Positions 33,192 through 42,781 of a stretch of 64,000 nucleotides of DNA are shown one piece after another; position 1 is the first letter of the stretch, and every line of letters begins with the position of its first letter. The position numbers and the translations under genes are program-made. The notes beneath the pieces were generated by a model. The model did not search any database. It was not told the origin of the DNA and saw only the letters and a program-made list of their open reading frames with translations. Origin of the DNA: Neomegalonema sp. (lineage in GTDB: Bacteria; Pseudomonadota; Alphaproteobacteria; Rhodobacterales; Rhodobacteraceae); assembly GCA_022760435.1 (NCBI GenBank), contig JALEFY010000007.1, positions 241,084-305,083 on the forward strand, given 5' to 3'.

Positions 33192-33605
33192 TCAATAAGC
33201 CTTGTAAGATTTTTCCTCGACCAGATCCGAGCCGAGCAACAGGTTGATCTGTTTCTTCACCGCGGCGCGCTGATCATTGGTGACATAGACCTTGCGCGCG
33301 AGCTCGATGAACCGGCCGTCGAAGCACTTCTCGCGTTCCAGATCGCGCAGCGCATCCTCGACATCCCACAAGGTGGTGTTGATCGCCAGAAGCTGACCCT
33401 TGAGCACCGAGAGCGTCTCGTCACCGGGCAGGGCGGAGGCCGCGACCGATTGCAGTGCTGCGAGCTCACGCCGCACATTGGCGTTCTTGTCCGCATCCTC
33501 GATGCGTTCGGCCTTGATCTCCAGAATAGTGATCTTGTCGAGCAATTCGCCAGGGGAGATCGGCACGAGTATCTCAGAATTGGGCACGGGTATCTGGTCC
33601 GGCAT
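33192..33605 (-). CDS. DUF6165 family protein
   Basis: A 137-residue soluble protein beginning MPDQIPVPNSEILVPISPGELLDKITILEIKAERI (an earlier in-frame ATG is at 33632). The sequence is mostly helical with LRDLEREKCFDGRFIELARKVYVTNDQRAAVKKQINLL. It matches DUF6165, a family I recall within polysaccharide or glycosyltransferase loci; no enzymatic motif is visible. It lies between glycosyltransferase genes on the same strand and could be an accessory subunit. Confidence 0.75.
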   Translation of the reverse strand: MPDQIPVPNSEILVPISPGELLDKITILEIKAERIEDADKNANVRRELAALQSVAASALPGDETLSVLKGQLLAINTTLWDVEDALRDLEREKCFDGRFIELARKVYVTNDQRAAVKKQINLLLGSDLVEEKSYKAY

Positions 33606-33696
33606 GTCGGCGAGCTTTCCTGATCGAGACATTGGCGCTTGTCTTAACCAATGCCCCCCAGCTTGACCAGCCTGACAAAGCGCGCGCCAGCCGTGC

Positions 33697-35883
33697 TCAG
33701 CGTCGCCACTCGCGCAGTTTCTCGATGACGAATTCGCGGTAGAATGGGCGGAGCCCCGAATAGCTCTTGAGCAGCGCGTACCAGATCAAGAACGGCGCCA
33801 GCGGGTTCCACGCCATCTTGCGCGCTGTCGAGCCGACCTTGAGCTTGTTCGAGGAGATCCCCTCGAAGGCGAAAGTCTGGATGCTGACCCCGAAATCGGG
33901 GCTGGCAAAACCGGAAAAGGTGCTCGCGGCCTCGCCTTCACCGTCCTTGAATTCGATCTTGGGCTTGACCGCGACTTCCTGCAAGCGCGTCTCGTCCTCG
34001 CCGAGGATCGCGGTGATGCGCTCCAGGAACCGCTCGCGCGAGAAGTAATCGGCGATAAAGGCCTGAGCGCGCTCGCCCATCTGACGGCGGCGCTCGGGAT
34101 CGGCAAGCAGCATCAGCAGATGCTCCGCTGCGTCATCTGCCAGCGCGGCATTGTCCTGATCGAGATCGATGAGGAAAGCGGTCTGCCCGTTGAGCACAGT
34201 TTCGCGGGTGCCCCCGGCATCGGTGGCAACAACCGGCACGCCAGCGAGCTGCGCCTCCATCAGCACATTGGGCAGCCCTTCGGTCTTGGACATATGCAAG
34301 AAGGCATCGCATTGCGAAAGCCAGTCGGCCACCGACTGCGATGCGCCGGTGAAATGGATGCGATCGGACATGCCCTCGACTTCGGCATAGGTCCGAACGG
34401 CGTCAAATAGCGGGCCATCCCCGATCATGACAAAGCCGGTCTGGGGCCGCGCCGCCGCGACCCGCTTGGCGGTATCGACCCAGGTAAAGGGGTTCTTGTT
34501 CACATCGAACCGAAAGGCGCCGCCGACCAGTTCGTCAAACCGGGCCAGCTTGCCCGGCAGTTTACGCTTGACCGCCACTGCGGCACCAATGCGCGCGCGG
34601 GCATTCTCCATGAAATTGGGCAGGACCAGAAAACGCGCCGGATCGGCCCCGAGCCAGTGGGCATAGTGTTCGGCGACCACTTCGGAATTGGAGGAGAAGC
34701 GGACATTCTCGCATCCGAGCAAGGCGCGGAACAGAACGCCATATTCGCGGTGCAGGCGATGGCGGCGCACATTGGGCGGCATGCCCCGGAAGGCACAAAC
34801 GATCTGCGGCACCCCGGCCCAAAGCGCGGCAAGCACCGATGTAAACACCGTGCCATCCTGCCAGATCATCACGACATCCGGCCGACTGGCCTCAAAGGCC
34901 TGACGCAGCTTGTGGAAATTGCGAAACGCGCCCTTGGGCAGCAGCAATGAGAGCGCCTTGAACTTCTCAAGCTCGTCTTCGCTCACCGGATGGCGGCGAA
35001 AACGATCCACAACGCGGAAGGGAACGCCCTCACGATCCAGCCGATGCAAGAAGAAATCACCATTGGCGCGGCGCACCAGGCTTTCCGCCCAGACCTCGAC
35101 CTGAGCGGGCGCCGCAAACAGCGGGTCGGTGCTTGGGTCCGGATGCACCCGTGCCTCTTGCATCTCGCGATGCATGGCGATCGCCGAGCGCACAAGCTGC
35201 TGCTCGGCCCCGCCCGGCCCCAGCGAGCCGGTCATCAAAATGGTCTTGCCGGTTTTCTGGCGCAGCAGCCTGCGCGACTGCCCGGCAGCATGCGCCGCGG
35301 AAACCGCTGCCGTAATCGCGGCATGAGAGTAATTGAAGGTCTCGCGCGGGGACAATTTCAGCCCGCGCTCGAAGGCGCCAAGGGCTTCCTCGAGCCGACG
35401 GCGATATTCTTCGGTCGGGGTCGGCAGCGGCGTAAAACGCTTCACATCGTTGAGTTTGCGCACGATCATGCGCAACCAGCCCTGTTCCTCGGCGACCTGC
35501 ACGAACAGCTTGAGCGCGGCGCGGCTCTTGGGGTTGGCGATCAGCGCCTGATCGAGGACATAAAGCGCGGCCTTGCGATCACCGGCGCTCAGATACTCTT
35601 CGGCCAGTTGCAATGAGGCGGGCTCGCGCTCGGCCGAGAAGCCGTGCTCGATTTCCATGAATTGCCGAGAGACCGCATCACCGTGATTCTTGGCAAGCCA
35701 GGCGAGGAACTCTTCAAAGCCCGGCTCGGGCTCGGCATGATCGGCATAAGCGCCGATATAGGGCATCGCCCCTTCGGCCTCGAAAGCGCTGAGCGCCTCC
35801 TGCTTGCGCGCCTGTTCCTGCAGGGCGCGCGATTGCGGCTCTCCGATCTTGTCGAAGAAGCTCTCCATGAACCGGATGAGCAT
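33697..35883 (-). CDS. TPR-GT4 glycosyltransferase
   Basis: A 728-residue protein starting MLIRFMESFFDKIGEPQ, with AAAGGGG upstream; a farther start at 35976 is possible. An N-terminal helical/TPR region (to about residue 200) leads to a GT-B transferase of family GT4: ILMTGSLGPGGAEQQLVRSAIAMHRE, IWQDGTVFTSVLAALWAGVPQIVCAFRGMPP, VDTAKRVAAARPQTGFVMIGDGPLFDAV and the donor-site HMSKTEGLPNVLMEAQLAGVPVVATDAGGTRETV (EX7E). It is a clear paralogue of the next gene upstream. Substrate unknown; likely surface polysaccharide. Confidence 0.85.
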   Translation of the reverse strand: MLIRFMESFFDKIGEPQSRALQEQARKQEALSAFEAEGAMPYIGAYADHAEPEPGFEEFLAWLAKNHGDAVSRQFMEIEHGFSAEREPASLQLAEEYLSAGDRKAALYVLDQALIANPKSRAALKLFVQVAEEQGWLRMIVRKLNDVKRFTPLPTPTEEYRRRLEEALGAFERGLKLSPRETFNYSHAAITAAVSAAHAAGQSRRLLRQKTGKTILMTGSLGPGGAEQQLVRSAIAMHREMQEARVHPDPSTDPLFAAPAQVEVWAESLVRRANGDFFLHRLDREGVPFRVVDRFRRHPVSEDELEKFKALSLLLPKGAFRNFHKLRQAFEASRPDVVMIWQDGTVFTSVLAALWAGVPQIVCAFRGMPPNVRRHRLHREYGVLFRALLGCENVRFSSNSEVVAEHYAHWLGADPARFLVLPNFMENARARIGAAVAVKRKLPGKLARFDELVGGAFRFDVNKNPFTWVDTAKRVAAARPQTGFVMIGDGPLFDAVRTYAEVEGMSDRIHFTGASQSVADWLSQCDAFLHMSKTEGLPNVLMEAQLAGVPVVATDAGGTRETVLNGQTAFLIDLDQDNAALADDAAEHLLMLLADPERRRQMGERAQAFIADYFSRERFLERITAILGEDETRLQEVAVKPKIEFKDGEGEAASTFSGFASPDFGVSIQTFAFEGISSNKLKVGSTARKMAWNPLAPFLIWYALLKSYSGLRPFYREFVIEKLREWRR

Positions 35884-36010
35884 ACCGCGGCCCCTTTTCA
35901 TCCCCATGGCGGCCAACTCCGGTGCCTTCGCATCAGGCCGCGCCAATTCCCAGTTCCTTTTTACTGCGGGCTCCACGCGCTTGCCACCGTTTTTGAAGAG
36001 GGTCGCAACG

Positions 36011-38770
36011 TCACTCTGCTGCTATCGTCGGCGCTTGTGATCGCGGCGCGGCGGGTCGTGGCAGATTTGACGATGTCGGCGCTTTGGGCGCCAGGGATGG
36101 ACGGCCCAGCGCGGTCGCGCGCGCCTGGAGCAATTTGTCGGCATCAGCGTGCCAGCCTTTCTCCCGCAGGATCTCGGCAAGCATCGAAAGCGAGGATTCG
36201 CGCGGGAAGAGCGCATGCACCCGCAGCGCCAAAGCGCGCATCAAGGCCGGATGGCTGTCACGGCATTGCAAGGCAATGGTCGCCACCACCCGCGCCAGCG
36301 CCCGTGCGCTCCCGACATTGGCAACCGCCCACATATAAGCCGCTTCCGGCCCATGCTGCGCCGTGGCGCGCCGGGCAGTGGCAATCGCGCGGTCCAGCCG
36401 GAACACCGGCACCGCGCGCGGCTTTTCCTGAGCCCGTTTGCGCCCGCGGATCTTGCTCCAGAGCAGCTCGAACCAGATCAAGGGCCAACGCAACGGCTTA
36501 CCGGCGACACGAAACGCGGTCTGACCCAGCTTCATCGCTTCGCTGTTCTTGACTTCCTGCACCGCCCCTTGCGCATAGCGGCTGAGCGAGCGATTACAGG
36601 CATAGCCCATCGCCAACGCATCGAGTTTGCGCAGTGAAACCTCGCCGGAGGTTTCATTCGCCACCACCGGCGGCGGCGACTTGAGTTCAGACCCAGCAAA
36701 GGCGGCGACGACGCTGCGGCTCATCTGCTCGGTCGAGAACTGCGTCCGGGCGAAATGCCGGGCGGCCTGGCCCATGCGGGCGCGAAGATCCGGCTCGCCC
36801 AGCAGCGTGATGGCCGCGCGCGCAGCCTCGCCAACATCGAGTTCATCGGCGCGCGAAAGCAAAATCCCGGTCTCGCCTGGCCGCAGCGCCTCCGAAGCAC
36901 CACCGGCGGGCGTCGTGATCACCGGCACCCCGAGGGCCTGAGCTTCGATCAACGCGTTGGGCAGGCCCTCGGATTGCGAGAGCAGCATTTTGGCATCGCA
37001 TTTGGAGAGCCAGAAGCCGACATTCGGCGTCGCGCCAACAAAAAGGCAGCGATGGGCGATGCCCAGCGCTTCGGCATATTTTTGCGCCTCGTTCCACAGC
37101 GGGCCGGTACCAACCAGCACGAAACGCGATTGCGGCCGCTCGCTGAGCACCTGAGCTGCGACATCGAGCCATTGCATCGGGCGCTTGTTGCTGTCGAACC
37201 GCATGACCGTGCCAAGCGTTTCGCCCTGTTCGGCCCCTGACCGCATGGCAAATTCGGCCCAGCGGACCCCGTCGCGCTTATCCCCCGCGGTCGAAGGCGC
37301 CTCGACCCCGTTATAAATGACCTGAAAACGGCTCGGATCGATGCCCAGCCATTGCGCATAAGCTTCGGCGCTGGCCTTGGAATTGGCGGTAAAGCCGACA
37401 TTCGGAGCGCTCAAAAGCGCGGTATAAAGCGGCTCATATTCGGGCTTGAGCATGTGGATGCGCTGGCTCGGCGGCATGCCGCGATAATGCAGCACCACGC
37501 GCGGCACACCGGAGAGAACAGCCGCCAGAGCCGACACGCCGATCATCCCATCTTGCCAGATCGAGACCACTTCCGGCGCCGTCACCAGGAACTTGCGGCA
37601 CATGCGCTGAAGTCCCCAAACCATGTCACGGGGGAGCCATTGCTCATAGGCCGAGAAAGGCGCGAGCGGCGCTGCCAGTGTCGGCACCTTATCCTCGGCA
37701 AAATTGCGGATCTCCCGCACCGAGATGCCTTCTTGCTCCAGGTCTTTGGCAAAGAACGCCGCATCCGGGCGCGAGACCAGGCTACGGCACCAAACCTCGA
37801 GTTCGCCGCGCATCGGCACGCCGCCGATTTCGGCACCGGTCTCAAAGCCGCGATGCAACTCGCGCGCGACACGGACGAATTGACGCTCGGCGCCGCCGGT
37901 GGCGAGCGAGCTGTTGATCATCACAACCGGCCCGATATAGGGGCGACGACGCTCGAGCGGGGCGCGCAGCAGCTGCGCCGAGACCACCGCCTTTTTGATC
38001 GCGGCATCGCGCAGCGCGGCCCCGGTGGAGGAGGCGAGCACCAGATCGCGGCGCCCCTCCCAAGGGGCGACATCCTCGCCTGCCTCGACCAGATCGCTGC
38101 GCAGCTCTTCCATCAGCACCGAGGCGTTAAGCGCGTGCTCCTGAAGCGCCCGCTCCAATGCGCGCGGCAAGGCGCCATGCTGACCGGCACGCCGCAGCGC
38201 ATCATAGGCGCGCCATGGCTCGCCTTGCGCCGCGGAAAATTTCACGAAATGGGTGAGCGCCTCTTCTTGTGCCGGCTCAAGCTCAAGCACCCGCTCATAC
38301 ACCGCCGCCGCTTCCTCGAAGGCGCGGACCTCGATCAGGCAACGCGCATAGGCGAGGCGATCGCCGAGCTTGTCCGGAAGCCGATCGAAGCGCTCCTGCA
38401 ACAGCGCCCGCGCGGCCTGCGTGCCCTGATCGCGCACGGTCCAGCGCAGCAGCATGCGGTAAGGCTCTTCTGCCTCCGGCCAACGCAGATGAATGCCGCG
38501 CCAGACGGCCATCGCATCCTCACGCACGCGCGATTTCTCGAACATCCGTGCGGCAACCAGTTGCAGTTCCAATGTCTTGGGATAGTCGGAGATCATCGGC
38601 AGGATCTCGCGCGCGACCTTCAGGGCCGACTCGCCTTCGCTCGCTGCCTTGCTCAGCGTCTTCGCCTTGCGCACCGCCAGGGCCGCCGAACCAACGCGCG
38701 ACACCGCGGCGCTTTTGCGCGCTTCAGCCGCTTCGCTGACTGGATCCGACCATTTGGTACGGTTGAGCAT
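36011..38770 (-). CDS. TPR-GT4 glycosyltransferase, larger paralogue
   Basis: A 919-residue protein beginning MLNRTKWSDPVSEAAEARK. Residues about 30-270 are TPR-like helices. The GT4 domain follows: VVMINSSLATGGAERQFVRVARELHRG, IWQDGMIGVSALAAVLSGVPRVVLHYRGMPP, GTVMRFDSNKRPMQWLDVAAQVL and LSQSEGLPNALIEAQALGVPVITTPAGGASEAL (EX7E). A C-terminal helical extension of about 200 residues is not shared with the smaller paralogue. Shared motifs IWQDG and RGMPP indicate tandem duplication followed by divergence. Confidence 0.85.
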   Translation of the reverse strand: MLNRTKWSDPVSEAAEARKSAAVSRVGSAALAVRKAKTLSKAASEGESALKVAREILPMISDYPKTLELQLVAARMFEKSRVREDAMAVWRGIHLRWPEAEEPYRMLLRWTVRDQGTQAARALLQERFDRLPDKLGDRLAYARCLIEVRAFEEAAAVYERVLELEPAQEEALTHFVKFSAAQGEPWRAYDALRRAGQHGALPRALERALQEHALNASVLMEELRSDLVEAGEDVAPWEGRRDLVLASSTGAALRDAAIKKAVVSAQLLRAPLERRRPYIGPVVMINSSLATGGAERQFVRVARELHRGFETGAEIGGVPMRGELEVWCRSLVSRPDAAFFAKDLEQEGISVREIRNFAEDKVPTLAAPLAPFSAYEQWLPRDMVWGLQRMCRKFLVTAPEVVSIWQDGMIGVSALAAVLSGVPRVVLHYRGMPPSQRIHMLKPEYEPLYTALLSAPNVGFTANSKASAEAYAQWLGIDPSRFQVIYNGVEAPSTAGDKRDGVRWAEFAMRSGAEQGETLGTVMRFDSNKRPMQWLDVAAQVLSERPQSRFVLVGTGPLWNEAQKYAEALGIAHRCLFVGATPNVGFWLSKCDAKMLLSQSEGLPNALIEAQALGVPVITTPAGGASEALRPGETGILLSRADELDVGEAARAAITLLGEPDLRARMGQAARHFARTQFSTEQMSRSVVAAFAGSELKSPPPVVANETSGEVSLRKLDALAMGYACNRSLSRYAQGAVQEVKNSEAMKLGQTAFRVAGKPLRWPLIWFELLWSKIRGRKRAQEKPRAVPVFRLDRAIATARRATAQHGPEAAYMWAVANVGSARALARVVATIALQCRDSHPALMRALALRVHALFPRESSLSMLAEILREKGWHADADKLLQARATALGRPSLAPKAPTSSNLPRPAAPRSQAPTIAAE

Positions 38771-38889
38771 CGTCTCTCCCAGATCGAACGGCCCCTCGCC
38801 GCCTAATCCGTCCCTATTTTGAACAACTTAGCGCAGCAACACAATCGTTGCTGCAACTTTTTTGCACGAAGGCCCGGATCCTTGAGGAT

Positions 38890-39903
38890 CTAGACCTGAT
38901 AATAGTCCCGGTACCATTCAACGAATTGGCGAATGCCTTCCTCAATCGTCGTCTCCGGTTTGTAGCCGGTCAAGGTCTTGAGCAGGTCGGCATTGGCGAA
39001 AGTGCTCGGGACATCGCCTTTTTGCATCGGCATGTAGTTGCGGATTGCCTTCTTGCCGATTGCCTTCTCGATCTCGTCGACGAAATCGAGCAGCTTCACC
39101 GGCGCCGAGTTACCGATATTGACGACCCGGAACGGCGCGACCGGCGAGAGCGAGTCGCCCTCGGGGATCTGATCGCGGCTCTCGGGCTCTTGCGGGGCGG
39201 CGTCAATCAGCAGCCGGATGCCGCGCACCAGGTCGGTGACATAGGTAAAGTCACGCGACATGTCGCCATTATTGTAGATGTCGATCGGCTTGCCATCGAT
39301 GGTGTTCTTCACGAACTTGAACAGCGCCATATCCGGACGACCCCACGGGCCATACACGGTGAAGAAGCGGAACATCGTCACCGGGATCTTGTGCAGATGG
39401 GCGTAGGAATGGCCCATGAGCTCGTTTGCCGCCTTGGTCGCGGCATAGATCGTCATCGGATGGGCGACTTTCTCGACTTCGGTAAACGGCATCACATCGT
39501 TGGCGCCATAGACCGAGCTGGTCGAGGCCATGAGCAGGTGCTCCACCTTGTGCTCAAGCGCCAGGTCCATGACATTGAAGGTGCCGACAACATTGCTGTC
39601 GATATAAGCGCGTGGATTTTCAAGGCTGTAGCGCACACCGGCCTGGGCCGCGAGATGCACGACGACATCCGGCTTATGCTTGGCGAAGATCTCGGCGACC
39701 TTCTCCTGCTCTTCCAGGCGGCACTCATAAGCAGTGAAATGGGGCGATTGCAGCAGGAGCTGGTGGCGGCGGCGCTTCAGGTTCACGTCGTAATAGTCGG
39801 TCATACCGTCGAAGCCGATGACTTCGAACCCTTCCTCCATCAGCAGACGCGCCAAATGGAACCCGATAAAGCCGGCGGTGCCGGTGACCAGAACCTTACG
39901 CAT
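38890..39903 (-). CDS. UDP-glucuronate 4-epimerase (LpsL/CapI type)
   Basis: A 337-residue extended short-chain dehydrogenase/reductase. The nucleotide motif VTGTAGFIGFHLARLL, the catalytic Ser region (STSSVYGAN), the YxxxK motif YAATKAANE and the substrate loop RFFTVYGPWGRPDMALFKF match UDP-glucuronate 4-epimerases that make UDP-galacturonate for capsule or LPS. Length is normal. Together with the neighbouring UDP-sugar dehydrogenase it supplies uronic acid donors to the adjacent glycosyltransferases. Confidence 0.9.
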   Translation of the reverse strand: MRKVLVTGTAGFIGFHLARLLMEEGFEVIGFDGMTDYYDVNLKRRRHQLLLQSPHFTAYECRLEEQEKVAEIFAKHKPDVVVHLAAQAGVRYSLENPRAYIDSNVVGTFNVMDLALEHKVEHLLMASTSSVYGANDVMPFTEVEKVAHPMTIYAATKAANELMGHSYAHLHKIPVTMFRFFTVYGPWGRPDMALFKFVKNTIDGKPIDIYNNGDMSRDFTYVTDLVRGIRLLIDAAPQEPESRDQIPEGDSLSPVAPFRVVNIGNSAPVKLLDFVDEIEKAIGKKAIRNYMPMQKGDVPSTFANADLLKTLTGYKPETTIEEGIRQFVEWYRDYYQV

Positions 39904-40091
39904 AAACTCTACGCTCCCCTCGCTTGCCTTGGATGCACCGCACTATGTGCATCGCAACAAACATTTACCACAGTTACACGACAATTGCGTGAAAACTCAA
40001 CAGCCCACGCAATCTCATTTGCCCCACAGATGCAGAGACTGTGCCATCCTCGCGCCGCAACATGCGGCTGATCGCACAATGCCCCGCTTCG

Positions 40092-41387
40092 CTACAGGGA
40101 CCAATAGTTCAAATCAGCGCGGATCTGCTCCGGCTCCAGCATCGATTTGACATCGATGATCACCCCGCCGGTGCGCACCATCCCGCATAGGGAGGGCAAG
40201 GCCATCTCGACATATTGATCGTGGCATACCGCGATCACCAATGCGTCGAGCACCTGAAAATCCTGCAAGGGGGACAGGTCGATGTCATAGAGCGCTTTTG
40301 CTTCGTCGGCGTCGGCGACCGGGTCATGAATGATCGGCGAGACCCCGAAGGAGCGCAATTCGTGCACCACATCGGCCACTTTGGAATGGCGCAGATCCGG
40401 CACGTTTTCCTTGAAGGTCAAGCCAAGCACGCCCACCCGCGCCCGGCGCACCGAGGCGTCCATCATCACCAGTCGCCGGATCGTCGTCTGCGCGACAAAG
40501 CGGCCCATATCATCATTGATGCGGCGGCCGGACAGGATCACTTGCGGGTTATAGCCGAGGGCTTCGGCCTTGGAGGTCAGATAGTACGGATCGACACCGA
40601 TACAGTGCCCGCCAACCAGACCGGGGCGGAAATGCAGGAAATTCCACTTGGTCCCAGCAGCACGCAGCACATCGATCGTGCGCAGATCCATGCGGTCAAA
40701 GATCAGCGACAGCTCGTTCATCAGCGCGATATTGAGGTCACGCTGGGTGTTCTCGATCACCTTGGCCGCCTCTGCGACCTTGATCGATTTCGCCCGATAG
40801 ACCCCGGCATCGACGACAGCTTCGTAAGCCGCCGCGACCCGATCAAGCGTCGCCTCATCTTCGGCGGAGACCACCTTGACCACCTTGTCGATCGTGTGAA
40901 CCGTGTCCCCCGGATTGATGCGCTCGGGGCTATAGGCGAGAAAGAACTCCTTCCCACGCTCAAGGCCGGAGACTTCTTCAAGGATCGGCCCGCAGAATTC
41001 CTCGGTGACCCCGGGAAAGACAGTGGATTCGTAAACGACCACGGCCCCGGGGCTCAGCGCAGGCGCGATCGCGCGGCTGGCGGATTCAAGGGGGCGCAGA
41101 TCGGGGCGTTTTTCGTCGGTGATCGGGGTCGGGACCGTGACGACGAACATGCTCGCCCCGGCAAGGGCGGCCGGGTCATCGGTGAAGGTCATCGTGGTCT
41201 GGGCCAGATCCTCCGCGCTGATCTCGCGCGTGGTGTCGTCCCCGGCATTGAGCGCGGCTATTCTGCGGGTATTGACGTCAAATCCGATGACTTCATCGCA
41301 GGCCTTGGCCAGCGCGATCGCCAGCGGGAGGCCGACATAGCCCAGCCCCACTACCGCGATGCGCTCCTGGATCGGTTTCGCGCCCAT
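40092..41387 (-). CDS. UDP-sugar 6-dehydrogenase (WbpA/TviB-like)
   Basis: A 431-residue UDP-glucose/GDP-mannose dehydrogenase family protein starting MGAKPIQERIAVVGLGYVGLPLAIALAKACDEVIGFDV. The NAD-binding GxGxxG, FVVTVPTPI, VVVYESTVFPGVTEE, YSPERINPGD and the catalytic region with Cys in FRPGLVGGHCIGVDPYYLTSKAEALG are intact. The VTVPTPIT and YSPERINPGD forms recall UDP-N-acetyl-galactosamine or -glucosamine dehydrogenases (TviB/WbpO) more than UDP-glucose dehydrogenase. The product would be a UDP-hexuronate or UDP-N-acetyl-hexosaminuronate for the polysaccharide group. Confidence 0.88.
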   Translation of the reverse strand: MGAKPIQERIAVVGLGYVGLPLAIALAKACDEVIGFDVNTRRIAALNAGDDTTREISAEDLAQTTMTFTDDPAALAGASMFVVTVPTPITDEKRPDLRPLESASRAIAPALSPGAVVVYESTVFPGVTEEFCGPILEEVSGLERGKEFFLAYSPERINPGDTVHTIDKVVKVVSAEDEATLDRVAAAYEAVVDAGVYRAKSIKVAEAAKVIENTQRDLNIALMNELSLIFDRMDLRTIDVLRAAGTKWNFLHFRPGLVGGHCIGVDPYYLTSKAEALGYNPQVILSGRRINDDMGRFVAQTTIRRLVMMDASVRRARVGVLGLTFKENVPDLRHSKVADVVHELRSFGVSPIIHDPVADADEAKALYDIDLSPLQDFQVLDALVIAVCHDQYVEMALPSLCGMVRTGGVIIDVKSMLEPEQIRADLNYWSL

Positions 41388-41550
41388 AATCCCTCTGCAA
41401 TCTGCTCTAAGGCCCCAAGGTAGCAGCATATCTTTGCCGTCTGCTTACCAGTTTCCGATTGGCATTTTGTTTGCAACCGGACAAGCCGCCTTGCGCCGCA
41501 GAGGGTGCAATCGAACGCAGGCTGTGCCCTTCGCGCCCGATCAGGCGCGC

Positions 41551-41595
41551 AGGTGCATCATTCCCAGGTGCATCATTCCCAGGTGCATCATTCCC
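41551..41595. repeat. Three perfect 15-bp tandem repeats at the htpX stop
   Basis: The unit AGGTGCATCATTCCC occurs at 41551-41565, 41566-41580 and 41581-41595 without change. The last copy (nearest htpX) contains the htpX stop codon (41588-41590). Confidence 0.9.
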
Positions 41596-42517
41596 ATGGG
41601 CTGGCCTGTCCGCGCTTCCAGGGCGAGGAAGCCTCATCCGCATAGCGGCTGCGCGGCGCCCGCTCGCGCCGATACTGGCCGGCCATCTCATGCAGCGCAG
41701 CGATGCGGTTCTCGGTATTGGGGTGGGTGGCGAAGAGATTGTCCATCCGCCGACCCGACAAGGGATTGACGATGAAAAGATGGGCCGAAGCCGGGTTGCG
41801 CTCGGCGCTCATCATCTCGTGGCGCTGCGCGCCGCCGGCGATCTTCTCCAGCGCATCCGCGAGCCAGAGCGGGTGCTGGCAGATCGCAGCGCCGAGCCGG
41901 TCGGCCGAGTACTCGCGGGTGCGGCTGATCGCCATCTGCACCAGCGAGGCCGCGATCGGAGCAAGGATCACCGCCGCCAGCACGCCGACAAAACCGAACG
42001 GGTTGCGCTCGCGATCCGAAGAGCCACCAAAGAACATGCCGAACTGCGCCAGCATCGAGATCGCACCGGCGATGGTGGCGGCGACGGTCATGATCAGCGT
42101 ATCGCGGTTCTTGATATGGGCGAGCTCATGGGCGATCACCCCGGCCAGCTCCTCGCGGCTCAGGATCCGCATGATGCCGCTGGTCACCGCTACCGCCGCC
42201 GAGGACGGGCTGCGCCCGGTCGCAAAGGCGTTGGGCTGATCGGAATTGATCAGATAGATCTTCGGCAGCGGGATCTGGGCGTTTTTCGACAGGGTCTCGA
42301 CCATGTCATAGAGCTCAGGTGCCGAGGCGCGGCTGACCGGCTCGGCATTATGCATCCGCAGCGCGACCTGATCGGAGTTCCACAGCGCGAAAGCATTGGT
42401 TCCGGCAGCGATGACAAAGGCGATCACCATGCCGCCCGTGCCGCCGATCAGATAGCCCACCCCCATGAACAGGGCGGTCATGCCAGCCAGAAGCGCGGCA
42501 GTCTTGACATAGTTCAT
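41588..42517 (-). CDS. htpX: HtpX zinc metalloprotease
   Basis: A 309-residue membrane protease starting [21 protein letters not shown]. Two N-terminal helices precede the zinc motif [14 protein letters not shown] (HExxH), then two further helices and the third-ligand region [14 protein letters not shown]. HtpX cleaves misfolded inner-membrane proteins on the cytoplasmic side and is usually heat- or envelope-stress-induced. The polar C-terminus ([12 protein letters not shown]) is variable and ends in a perfect tandem repeat. Confidence 0.93.
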   Translation of the reverse strand: MNYVKTAALLAGMTALFMGVGYLIGGTGGMVIAFVIAAGTNAFALWNSDQVALRMHNAEPVSRASAPELYDMVETLSKNAQIPLPKIYLINSDQPNAFATGRSPSSAAVAVTSGIMRILSREELAGVIAHELAHIKNRDTLIMTVAATIAGAISMLAQFGMFFGGSSDRERNPFGFVGVLAAVILAPIAASLVQMAISRTREYSADRLGAAICQHPLWLADALEKIAGGAQRHEMMSAERNPASAHLFIVNPLSGRRMDNLFATHPNTENRIAALHEMAGQYRRERAPRSRYADEASSPWKRGQASPWE

Positions 42518-42734
42518 TGGGCGATCCTCTGACGTTTGCGCAACAACGACGCCGCCTATGTGGCGCGAAGCGGGACAGGGCGCAAGGGCGGCGATCAAGC
42601 TCCGAGTGCTGCGGCGATCGCGGCTCTGGCGAGGCACAGGCGAGGCACTGACCAGGCCGCCCTTGATCTGCACTGGACAATATCGTTAATGATCGCGCTC
42701 AGGAAGCGTCCCCTCAAGAGCGAGGCCCCTGCTC

Positions 42735-42781
42735 GATGAACCTTGCCCGATGAACCTTGCCCGATGAACTTGGCCCGATGA
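42735..42781 (+). repeat. 14-bp tandem repeat encoding three coupled MNLAR mini-ORFs
   Basis: GATGAACCTTGCCC-type units start at 42735, 42749 and 42763, with a partial fourth at 42777. Each full unit opens an 18-base frame ATG-AAC-Leu-GCC-CGA-TGA (42736-42753, 42750-42767, 42764-42781). Each stop overlaps the next ATG by four bases, and the last overlaps the SWIM gene start at 42778. GAGCGAGG (42718-42725) could be the Shine-Dalgarno of the first. Confidence 0.6.
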
